Positions 32,742 through 39,130 of a stretch of 64,000 nucleotides of DNA are shown piece after piece. The DNA lies in the NCBI RefSeq assembly GCF_023369855.1, contig NZ_JAMBPP010000005.1, positions 248,001-312,000 of the forward strand, written 5' to 3'. The DNA comes from Actinotalea alkalitolerans. Lineage in GTDB: Bacteria; Actinomycetota; Actinomycetes; Actinomycetales; Cellulomonadaceae. The position numbers and the translations under genes are program-made. Each line of letters starts with the position of its first letter. The stretch's first letter is position 1. Below the pieces are notes generated by a model that saw only the letters and a list, made by a program, of their open reading frames with translations, ran no database searches and was not told where the DNA came from.

Positions 32742-33309
32742 GGTGGCCTCGGGCGTCGATCCGCTCGTCTGCGCCCGACTGCTTGCCGCGGCGTTCGCCG
32801 ACGAGCCGGGGATCGGCTGGGTGTGCGGTCCGCGAGCGCGCGCCAGGCAGGCCTGGTTCGCCGCGACCCTGCGCACCCACGAGACCCTGCCGGGCGCTAC
32901 TCGCTACGTGGTGCACGTGGCGGGCGACCCTGCTGGGGCTGCGGTGGTGACACCTGCCGGCAGTCGGCCCGGGACGCTCGCCCAGCTGGCCTGGACGGCC
33001 CGGGTCGCACTCGACTGCGGTCCGACGGCGATCCGGCGCACCCTGCGCTACCTCGGTGCGAGCGCTGCCCCAGATGACGCCTTGACCCTCGAGTTCGTGG
33101 GGGTGCTGCCGGCCCAGCGAGGGCGGGGCGTGGGTGGCGCGCTGCTGAAGCAGGTGATCGCCGACGCCGCGGGTCGTCCGGTGTACCTGACCACGGCTGA
33201 CCCGGCGAACGTCGGGCTCTACGAGCGGTTCGGCTGGCGGGAGACGGGGAGGGCTGGTGTCGGGGGGCTGGTGGTTGCTGCGATGCTGCGGTCCGGTGTG
33301 GGTGGCTGA
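32731..33309 (+). CDS. GNAT-family N-acetyltransferase
   Basis: A 192-aa acetyltransferase. The acetyl-CoA loop VLPAQRGRGVGGALLKQVI (motif A, Q/RxxGxG) and the following YLTTADPANVGLYERFGWRE (motif B) are typical. It would acetylate an amine with acetyl-CoA; the acceptor is unknown. It ends the TetR-membrane protein-GNAT operon. Confidence 0.85.
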   Translation: MSAEVASGVDPLVCARLLAAAFADEPGIGWVCGPRARARQAWFAATLRTHETLPGATRYVVHVAGDPAGAAVVTPAGSRPGTLAQLAWTARVALDCGPTAIRRTLRYLGASAAPDDALTLEFVGVLPAQRGRGVGGALLKQVIADAAGRPVYLTTADPANVGLYERFGWRETGRAGVGGLVVAAMLRSGVGG

Positions 33310-33642
33310 CGGATCCCGTGGTCCGCGGTAGCGGCCTCGTCTGTTTGTATGCCTTCGAGCGTTATCTGGGCGCTGGCCGTCTGCGCTGCTCAGCCCCCCC
33401 AAGCAGGGCTACCAAGTAGTTTCTCGGGCCTGGGTGGTCTCATGCCCGTGAGCAGAGCTCTACCACACGAACTACACCGCTGTCAGTTGGTGGTCGGTTG
33501 GCTAGGGCGGGCTGCCGCGCGACCGTTCGTCCTCGGCCGCTGGGCGCCCTGCGGGCGCTGCGTCCCTTGCCACATGGCACCCACGGTCACCAAGGTCTGA
33601 GCCGCTGAGGCTCCCCGAGTTGCGTTGCTATATCAAGTCAAG

Positions 33643-33661
33643 GGCGGGCCTTCGGCCCGCC
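33643..33661. terminator. hairpin just upstream of the PIN-like gene
   Basis: GGCGGGCC-TTC-GGCCCGCC, an 8-bp stem with a 3-nt loop. It lies 5 nt before the TAGCCT element of the next gene, so it could be a terminator that isolates the gene or an operator. Confidence 0.5.
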
Positions 33662-33665
33662 TCGG

Positions 33666-33671
33666 TAGCCT
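33666..33671 (+). promoter_or_regulatory. -10 element of PIN-like gene
   Basis: TAGCCT ends 6 nt before the GTG at 33678. The AGGAGG in between abuts the GTG, so it is too close for a normal ribosome site. Confidence 0.5.
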
Positions 33672-33677
33672 AGGAGG

Positions 33678-34928
33678 GTGCCTGAGACTCGCCCCTTAGT
33701 GCTGTCGGCCGAGAAGTACCAGTTCTGGGCAATCGACCACGTTGGCCGCCAGATCACTGTCGTCCCGCAGCGTGGCAATTCCGTGACGGCTCCCCTTGAG
33801 GGCGATCACGTGATTTCAGGAATCAAGACCTCCATTTTCGATTGGGAGAAGTGGTGGGTCACGACTATCACCGACCGTGACCACCTAATCAACACTGTCG
33901 GATTCAACGCCGAGCACCCTGATCCCACTCCGCATCGGCCGACCGTATACCTTGATCAAAACATGTGGAGCCGCGTGGCGGCTGCCATGTTCACCCCGGA
34001 ACGAGTCAAGCCAGAGCGAGAACTCCGGGCGGCATCCGAGATTATTCGCTTCGGCATGGACGACGGCATCATCCTCCCGCTTTCGTCCGCACACCTCCTC
34101 GAGACCTCAGCCCTCCACACCGACTTGCGGTATGAAGTCGGGGTTGCGCTCGCGCGCCTTTCGGGAGGGTGGCAGATGCGCCATCCAATCGACGTCTTCG
34201 AGCAAGAGGCGATCCATGCCCTTGGAGAACGCATTTCTGTGAGGGCCGAGGGTCGGACGCGGCGTGCAGTGCTCACCACAGAGCCGAACGCCTGGATGCG
34301 AGACGAGTCGACGTTGGGGATCAGCCCACCCCGCGCAGCGACCGTCGAACTGCTAATCGAAATGATGAGCGCGCCGGGAGCGGTGATCGCCCATCTCGTT
34401 GATCCAACTCCGCTTGAGCGCACGTCATTGTCACGGTGGGTAGAGCATCATCGCAGAATAACCGAGCAGTTTCGCGCCCTAGACATCCCCAAGCCGCAGA
34501 GGCGAGGGATGGCCCGTCGACGGTTCTGGAACGAACACATTTCGATGTACCGTTCGGCCTCGCGCGTGTTGGGCTTGCCGGAAGTTCCGCTGCTATCTGA
34601 CCGCGATCTCAAGGCATTCCTTGATGGCGCGGAGATGTCATCGCTGTTAAGCGCGTTGTTCGTCACTCGGTTTATTGACAGCTCGACTCGATGGCACGCG
34701 AACGATCTGGTCGACATGTTCTATCTGTCTTGCGGGGCTGCCTACTGTGATTACGTCGTCGGCGAAGCGAAGACAACCACCCAACTGGCGCAGGCTCAAC
34801 GGAGCCTGGGTAAGCGGGTGACAGCCTTTCGGACCCTGGGCGACCTGGTGGACACGCTGCACGCGGAGGGGGTCACAACCGATAGCGAGCGGCGCGCACT
34901 GTCGCAGCCGGGGGACAACTACGGCTGA
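33678..34928 (+). CDS. PIN-like nuclease-fold protein, horizontally acquired
   Basis: A 416-aa protein of unknown specific function. An N-terminal domain of about 80 residues precedes a PIN-like nuclease domain. Acidic candidates for the metal site are Asp93 (TVYLDQNMW), Glu142 (SSAHLLETS), Asp343/Asp346 (NDLVDMFYL) and Asp358 (AYCDYVV), in the order expected for PIN folds, so RNase activity is plausible. Its DNA is clearly poorer in GC than flanking genes and uses A/T-ending codons, pointing to recent transfer. It stands alone, without an antitoxin gene. Defence or toxin role is inference. Confidence 0.7.
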   Translation: MPETRPLVLSAEKYQFWAIDHVGRQITVVPQRGNSVTAPLEGDHVISGIKTSIFDWEKWWVTTITDRDHLINTVGFNAEHPDPTPHRPTVYLDQNMWSRVAAAMFTPERVKPERELRAASEIIRFGMDDGIILPLSSAHLLETSALHTDLRYEVGVALARLSGGWQMRHPIDVFEQEAIHALGERISVRAEGRTRRAVLTTEPNAWMRDESTLGISPPRAATVELLIEMMSAPGAVIAHLVDPTPLERTSLSRWVEHHRRITEQFRALDIPKPQRRGMARRRFWNEHISMYRSASRVLGLPEVPLLSDRDLKAFLDGAEMSSLLSALFVTRFIDSSTRWHANDLVDMFYLSCGAAYCDYVVGEAKTTTQLAQAQRSLGKRVTAFRTLGDLVDTLHAEGVTTDSERRALSQPGDNYG

Positions 34929-34985
34929 CCGTGGGGGTTGGTTGGCAACTAGCGGGGTTGCCGAGCTGGGTCGTTCCCTTGCGGT

Positions 34986-35462
34986 TCAGCGGTAGAAGCC
35001 CTCGCGCAGGTTGATCCCGTGCTCGACCCACGCCTTGAGGGCGGACAGCATGCTGGTCCACCCCTCGCAGTTGCCGAACGCGGCGCGCGCTCCCGCGGCC
35101 GTCGGCTGCCAGGACGTCTCCGTGATCGTGACGAGCGTGCGCACGTCGTCGTCGATCGGCTCGAACTCGAAGACCGTGCGGGTTCTGCCGTTCTCGGTCG
35201 CCGTGGCGTCGCCGTCCCACTCGATGACGATCCGGTGGGGTGGCCGGGCCTCGACCACGCTGACCGCGAAGGCGCCCGGGTGATCCGCGAAGTCCCAGGT
35301 GACGTCCGCGTCTGGCTCGAGACGGCCTCGCGCACCGCCGGTGGTGAAGTAGTGGGAGAGCTGCTCGGGGTCCGCTACGGCCTCGTAGACCTGGGCGCAG
35401 GGGCGCGCGACGCGCCCGGAGATGGTGAAGGACAGGTCAGTGAGCGAAGTGGATGCAGACAT
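34986..35462 (-). CDS. SRPBCC/AHSA1-like domain protein
   Basis: A 158-aa START/Bet v1-like fold of the AHSA1 type: FTISGRVARPCAQVYEAVAD, HYFTTGG, WDFADHPGAFAVSV and a C-terminal helix GWTSMLSALKAWVEHG. These bind hydrophobic ligands or act as chaperone-like partners. It is divergent from an ArsR regulator with only 16 nt between the start codons and is very likely controlled by it; the SRPBCC/ArsR pairing is common in actinobacteria. Confidence 0.85.
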   Translation of the reverse strand: MSASTSLTDLSFTISGRVARPCAQVYEAVADPEQLSHYFTTGGARGRLEPDADVTWDFADHPGAFAVSVVEARPPHRIVIEWDGDATATENGRTRTVFEFEPIDDDVRTLVTITETSWQPTAAGARAAFGNCEGWTSMLSALKAWVEHGINLREGFYR

Positions 35463-35482
35463 GTTGTAGTTTTACAACATGT
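35459..35482. promoter_or_regulatory. 24-bp operator spanning both divergent start codons
   Basis: ACATGTTGTA and TACAACATGT are perfect 10-nt arms around GTTT. The ATG of the ArsR gene (35479) lies in the right arm and the ATG of the SRPBCC gene (35462) in the left arm. TAGTTT (35467-35472) ends 6 nt before the ArsR ATG. Confidence 0.75.
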
Positions 35483-35805
35483 CTGGTGTGGTCGACAAGG
35501 GCGACGAGGATGACCGGGTCTTCAAGGCGCTCGCTTCCCCGGCGCGCCGGCGGATGCTCGACGCCCTCAAGGAGTCCGCGCACACCACGGGCTCCCTGTG
35601 CGCCGCGCTCGCGGACCTCGACCGCACCACTGTGCTCCAGCACCTTCGGGTGCTCGAGGGTGCCGGCTTGGTCACCGGGCGCAGGGTGGGTCGGGAGCGT
35701 CACCTGGCGCTCGCCCCCATGCCGATCAAGCGCATCTACGAGCGGTGGATCAGCGACTACATGCGGGCTGCCGTCGATCTGCTCGACCGGCTCGACGCCG
35801 ACTGA
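35479..35805 (+). CDS. ArsR-family winged-helix regulator
   Basis: A 108-aa ArsR/SmtB-fold repressor: FKALASPARRRMLDALKES, LADLDRTTVLQHLRVLEGAG (recognition helix) and VGRERHLALAPMPIKRIYERW. The second helix lacks the CxC metal site of true ArsR, as is usual for the subgroup paired with SRPBCC proteins. It likely represses both divergent genes by binding the repeat that covers its own start. Confidence 0.88.
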   Translation: MSGVVDKGDEDDRVFKALASPARRRMLDALKESAHTTGSLCAALADLDRTTVLQHLRVLEGAGLVTGRRVGRERHLALAPMPIKRIYERWISDYMRAAVDLLDRLDAD

Positions 35806-35854
35806 CGACGGTCGAGCAAGGTGTCGCCCGCTGCACTGGCGCCATACTCGGCCC

Positions 35855-36610
35855 ATGGGTCGCACGGCGTCAGCGCTCGCAGCGGTGACGCTGTCTCTCG
35901 TGCTCGCGGCGTGCTCGCCGGGCCTGGTGCCGGCCGCACTGGAGACCGTCGCCCCCGTGCCCCCGAGCGTGCGCAGCACCCCACCCGCACCAGTAGAGCC
36001 CAGCACGCCGCCGCCACCCGCCGAGCCCTCGCCCGAGCCGACCTTCGACGCGTCCGTCGGCCCGATCACCGCCGAGCTCGCCGAGCGGATGGTCCCGACC
36101 TCCTGGCGGGAGGGCTGCCCGGTGCCGCTCGAGGACCTGCGTCACGTCACGATGAGCCACGTGACCTTCGAGGGCACGGTCGCGACCGGGGAGCTGGTGG
36201 TGCACGCGGACGTCGCCGACGGCGTGGTGGAGGTGTTCGCGGAGCTCTTCGACGCGCAGTTTCCGATCCATTCCATGCGCCTGATCGACGACTTCGACGG
36301 CGACGACGACGCGTCGATGGCCGCCGACAACACCTCGGCGTTCAACTGCCGGGCCATCACGGGTGGCACCGGGTGGTCGGAGCACGCGTACGGGCGTGCG
36401 ATCGACCTCAACCCCGTCGAGAACCCGTACGTCCGGGGTGACCACGTGGCGCCGCCTGAGGGGCGTGCCTTCGTGGACCGGCCCGATGCACCGGGCGTGA
36501 TCCGGGCCGACGACGTCGTCGTGCGCGCCTTCGCCGCGGCGGGCTGGCAGTGGGGCGGCGACTGGGACCGGCCGATCGACTACCAGCACTTCAGCATCTC
36601 AGGGCGCTGA
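35855..36610 (+). CDS. M15-family peptidase lipoprotein (D-Ala-D-Ala carboxypeptidase-like)
   Basis: A 251-aa exported lipoprotein: lipobox LSLVLAACSP, a Pro-rich linker (about 30-65) and an M15 peptidase domain. Zinc ligands are the His and Asp of SEHAYGRAIDLNP (HxxGxAxD) and the His of DYQHFS near the C-terminus; TSAFNCRAITG precedes them as in VanY/endolysin-like enzymes. It should cut peptides in peptidoglycan outside the cell. The ATG at 35855 fits the signal peptide. A 60-nt repeat follows the gene. Confidence 0.87.
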   Translation: MGRTASALAAVTLSLVLAACSPGLVPAALETVAPVPPSVRSTPPAPVEPSTPPPPAEPSPEPTFDASVGPITAELAERMVPTSWREGCPVPLEDLRHVTMSHVTFEGTVATGELVVHADVADGVVEVFAELFDAQFPIHSMRLIDDFDGDDDASMAADNTSAFNCRAITGGTGWSEHAYGRAIDLNPVENPYVRGDHVAPPEGRAFVDRPDAPGVIRADDVVVRAFAAAGWQWGGDWDRPIDYQHFSISGR

Positions 36611-36645
36611 GGTCGTCGGCCGCATCCCCTGCCCGCGCCCGCCGC

Positions 36646-36705
36646 GCGAGATGGGGCTTTCCGTCGCTATCCGCACGCGGTAAGCGACGGAAAGCCCGAT
36701 CTCGG
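36646..36705. repeat. 60-nt palindromic repeat, copy 2
   Basis: Arms about 36647-36668 and 36683-36705 pair with one mismatch around the centre ATCCGCACGCGGTA, which differs from copy 1 at one base. It lies between convergent genes and may terminate both. Confidence 0.8.
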
Positions 36706-36771
36706 CAGGCGGCAGGCGCGCGCGGGCGGGCGGGCTGGTGGAGGTGCGGGGCGGCTAGGACTGCGGGGCGG

Positions 36772-37422
36772 CTAGGACCCGGCGGGCGCGCGGGTGGCGG
36801 CGGCGAGGTCGGCTCGTAGCTCGTCGGCGGTGCGGCGGGTGCCGTAGCCGGGGGTGTCGCGCTGGATGCGCCAGCCCTCGGAGAGCGGCTCGAGCTCGAC
36901 CGCGTCGTACCCGAAGCTGTCGACCAGCTGCGCGACCCAGGTCCGGGCGTCGGGGTCGTCCCCGGCCACGACCAGGGCGCGGCGACCAGAGGTGCCTGGT
37001 TCCTGGCCGTGCTCGGTGAGCTCGCTCGCGACGATGTGGTTGAACGCCTTGACGACCTTCGACGTCGGCAGGTGCCGCTGGAGCAGCTCGGCGGTGGTGG
37101 TGGCCTCCTGGTCGAGCTCGGGGATCTCACCGTCGCGGTACGGGTAGTAGTTGTTGGTGTCGATGACGATCTTCCCGGCGAGGGGTTCGACCGGGACGCT
37201 GCCGATCGCGTGCAGGGGGATCGTGACGACGACGACCTCGCCCTCCTGCGCGGCCTCAGCGGTGGTGCCGGCCCGTGCGCTGTCGCCGAGCTCGGCCACG
37301 AGGTCCACGAGGGTCTCGGGGCCACGGGAGTTGCTCACCACGACGGCGTGCCCCTGGGCGACCGCCAGCCGTGCGAGCTGTGAGCCGATGTTGCCTGCGC
37401 CGATCAGTCCGATGGTTGCCAT
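36772..37422 (-). CDS. NADPH-dependent F420 reductase-like (NAD(P)-binding) protein
   Basis: A 216-aa Rossmann protein of the FNO/ProC-like group. GLIGAGNIGSQLARLAV is the dinucleotide loop, VSNSRGPETL fits the NADP phosphate-binding loop, and VVKAFNHI and the C-terminal half match F420-dependent NADP reductase relatives. True cofactor use (F420 or other) is not shown by sequence. A DDN-type F420 enzyme at 44061 makes F420 use by this organism plausible. ATG 37422 begins the first beta strand. Confidence 0.82.
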   Translation of the reverse strand: MATIGLIGAGNIGSQLARLAVAQGHAVVVSNSRGPETLVDLVAELGDSARAGTTAEAAQEGEVVVVTIPLHAIGSVPVEPLAGKIVIDTNNYYPYRDGEIPELDQEATTTAELLQRHLPTSKVVKAFNHIVASELTEHGQEPGTSGRRALVVAGDDPDARTWVAQLVDSFGYDAVELEPLSEGWRIQRDTPGYGTRRTADELRADLAAATRAPAGS

Positions 37423-37489
37423 GAGAAGTACAACCCCCGGGCCGCCCTGACATTCCGGCCGGGTCGCACGCGCTCCCTCGACCATCCCG

Positions 37490-37549
37490 CCGAGATCTCG
37501 CTTTCCGTCGCTTTCCGCGCGCGGAAAGCGACGGAAAGGCACACCTCGG
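37490..37549. repeat. 60-nt palindromic repeat, copy 3
   Basis: The inner 38 bp (37501-37538) are a perfect palindrome built from CTTTCCGTCGCTTTCCGCG and its complement; the outer parts pair imperfectly (CCGAGAT / CACCTCGG). It lies between divergent genes. Confidence 0.8.
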
Positions 37550-37586
37550 CGGGCGCTCGCGGTGAGGCCGCTCGTCCAGGAACCCG

Positions 37587-37627
37587 CGGCTGGTCCACAG
37601 CCGTCTCCCAGGGTTCTCCCACCTGGG
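37587..37627. promoter_or_regulatory. two adjacent small hairpins in the leader of the DUF4956 operon
   Basis: CGGCTG-GTCCA-CAGCCG (37587-37603) and CCCAGG-(9 nt)-CCTGGG (37607-37627) lie 45-85 nt before the ATG at 37672. They could be leader structures or protein sites. Confidence 0.35.
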
Positions 37628-37671
37628 GGCGCCAGGGTGGCGGCACACCACCAGCACCCAGGAGTCCTGCG

Positions 37672-38295
37672 ATGTCCACACCGATCGTCTTCGCCCTCGA
37701 CCTGGTCGCGATCAGCGTCCTGACCTTCGGCCTGTACTTCCCCCGCCACCGACGTCGTGACCTGGTTGCGGCCTTCCTCGGCGTCAACGTGGGGGTGCTG
37801 GCGGTGGCTGCCGCCCTGGCCTCCACCACCGTCGGCGCGGGGCTCGGGCTGGGCTTGTTCGGGGTGCTGTCGATCATCCGGCTCCGCTCGACCGAGCTCG
37901 ACCAGCACGAGGTCGCTTACTACTTCGCGGCGTTGGCGCTCGGGCTGCTCGGCGGGCTCGGGGTGACCCCGCTGTGGCTCACCGTGGTGATGATGGCGGT
38001 GATCGTGGTCGCGATGTACGTGGGTGACCATCCGCGGCTGTTCCGCCGCTACCGCCGCCACGTGATGTCCCTCGACCGGGCCTTCACCGACGACCAGGCC
38101 CTGCACGCCCACCTCACGGGGCTGCTCGGTGCCACGGTCCACGAGGCCACCATCCAGCGGGTCGACCTGGTCAACGACACCACCACGGTCGAGGTCCGCT
38201 ACGAGCTGCCCGCCCCGGCGCGTCGGCGCGCACGCGCCACCCCCGTGGGGACCGTGACCACCGCGCCGGTCGAGCTCGTCGGGGCCGACCGATGA
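37672..38295 (+). CDS. DUF4956 family membrane protein
   Basis: A 207-aa protein with four predicted helices in the first 125 residues and a C-terminal cytoplasmic domain. LGLGLFGVLSIIRLRSTEL is the DUF4956 hallmark and HEVAYYFAALALGLLGGLG follows. DUF4956 proteins are regularly encoded with VTC-type polyphosphate polymerase domains, as here, where the next gene starts within the stop codon (ATGA). CAGGAG lies 8 nt upstream of the ATG. The role in the pair is unknown but presumably membrane attachment or transport. Confidence 0.85.
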   Translation: MSTPIVFALDLVAISVLTFGLYFPRHRRRDLVAAFLGVNVGVLAVAAALASTTVGAGLGLGLFGVLSIIRLRSTELDQHEVAYYFAALALGLLGGLGVTPLWLTVVMMAVIVVAMYVGDHPRLFRRYRRHVMSLDRAFTDDQALHAHLTGLLGATVHEATIQRVDLVNDTTTVEVRYELPAPARRRARATPVGTVTTAPVELVGADR

Positions 38296-39095
38296 GCGAC
38301 CCCGCCACCGCCCTCACCCGCAACGTCATCCCCACCCCGTGGGCCGCCCTGCCGGCGATCGGTCTCGACGAGCTCACCGAGCGCGCGAGCCTGCTCACCC
38401 GTGTGGACCGCAAGTACCTGGTGCCGACCGCCGAGCTCACCGACCTGGTCGGGGGCCTGGCCGACGACGGCGCCCAGGTGCTCGAGATCGACGGGTCGCG
38501 GACCTTCGCGTACGCCTCGGTGTACTTCGACACCTCCGACCTGACCAGCTATCTGCTGGCCGCACGCCGCCGTCGGCGTCGGTTCAAGGTCCGTACCCGG
38601 ACCTACCTCGACTCCTCGCAGTGCTGGCTCGAGGTCAAGACCCGTGACCTGCGGGGTCGCACCGTCAAGCACCGGTGCGCGCACGACCTCGCCGACCAGG
38701 CCAGTCTCACCCCCCGGGGTGCGGCCTTCGCCGACGACGTGCTGGCCGGCGCGAGCGTCACCGGCACCGAGGCCGCGACCCTGCTGCCCACCCTGGTCAC
38801 CCGGTACGACCGCTCGACCCTGCACCTGCCCTCGACCGGCAGCCGGGTGACCGTGGACACCGGTCTGCGGTGCACGGCTCCGGACGGCCGGGTCGTCGAC
38901 CTGCGTGACCTGGCCGTCGTGGAGACCAAGACCACCGGGTCGGCGTCGTCGGCCGACCGGCTGCTGTGGCGCAGCGGCCACCGACCCGTGGCTTTCTCCA
39001 AGTACGCGACCGGCCTGGCCGCGCTGACACCCGACCTGCCCGCTGCCCGGTGGCACCGGGTGCTGAGCAACCACCTCCAGCCCGCGGCCCCCTGA
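38292..39095 (+). CDS. polyphosphate polymerase domain (VTC) protein
   Basis: A 267-aa protein of the triphosphate-tunnel/VTC fold. LLTRVDRKYLVPT, YASVYFDTSDL, RRRRFKVRTRTYLDS, CWLEVKTRD and LAVVETKTTG supply the basic and acidic tunnel residues expected for a VTC-type polymerase, which in yeast makes polyphosphate from ATP. It has no membrane helix and presumably pairs with the DUF4956 protein. Bacterial homologues have not been given a firm activity that I know of. Confidence 0.85.
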   Translation: MSDPATALTRNVIPTPWAALPAIGLDELTERASLLTRVDRKYLVPTAELTDLVGGLADDGAQVLEIDGSRTFAYASVYFDTSDLTSYLLAARRRRRRFKVRTRTYLDSSQCWLEVKTRDLRGRTVKHRCAHDLADQASLTPRGAAFADDVLAGASVTGTEAATLLPTLVTRYDRSTLHLPSTGSRVTVDTGLRCTAPDGRVVDLRDLAVVETKTTGSASSADRLLWRSGHRPVAFSKYATGLAALTPDLPAARWHRVLSNHLQPAAP

Positions 39096-39130
39096 CCCGG
39101 ACCGCACCACCCACACCCCAGGAGAACCTG

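Larger units (their letters stand above)
33310..33677. other. intergenic region left of the low-GC PIN-like gene
   Basis: This 368-nt stretch holds no convincing gene. It is less GC-rich than its left neighbours. On the minus strand 33456-33481 resembles the acceptor and D-arm of a tRNA (TAGTTC... GGTAGAGC), but no anticodon arm or T-arm follows. Near the right end there is a hairpin at 33643-33661 and a -10-like TAGCCT at 33666. Confidence 0.5.

Noticed and set aside
33456-33481. A functional tRNA gene on the minus strand
   Set aside because: The anticodon arm does not fold and there is no T-arm or acceptor 3' half.
33349-33600. An 83-codon plus-strand ORF in the 33.3-33.7 kb gap
   Set aside because: No ribosome site, no similarity and no codon bias; considered chance.
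36646-36705. A simple rho-independent terminator
   Set aside because: The same 60-nt element occurs between divergent genes at the two other sites, so a dispersed repeat is the better description.
27321-37549. A CRISPR array made from the 60-nt repeats
   Set aside because: Copies are kilobases apart with unrelated sequence between them and no cas genes.
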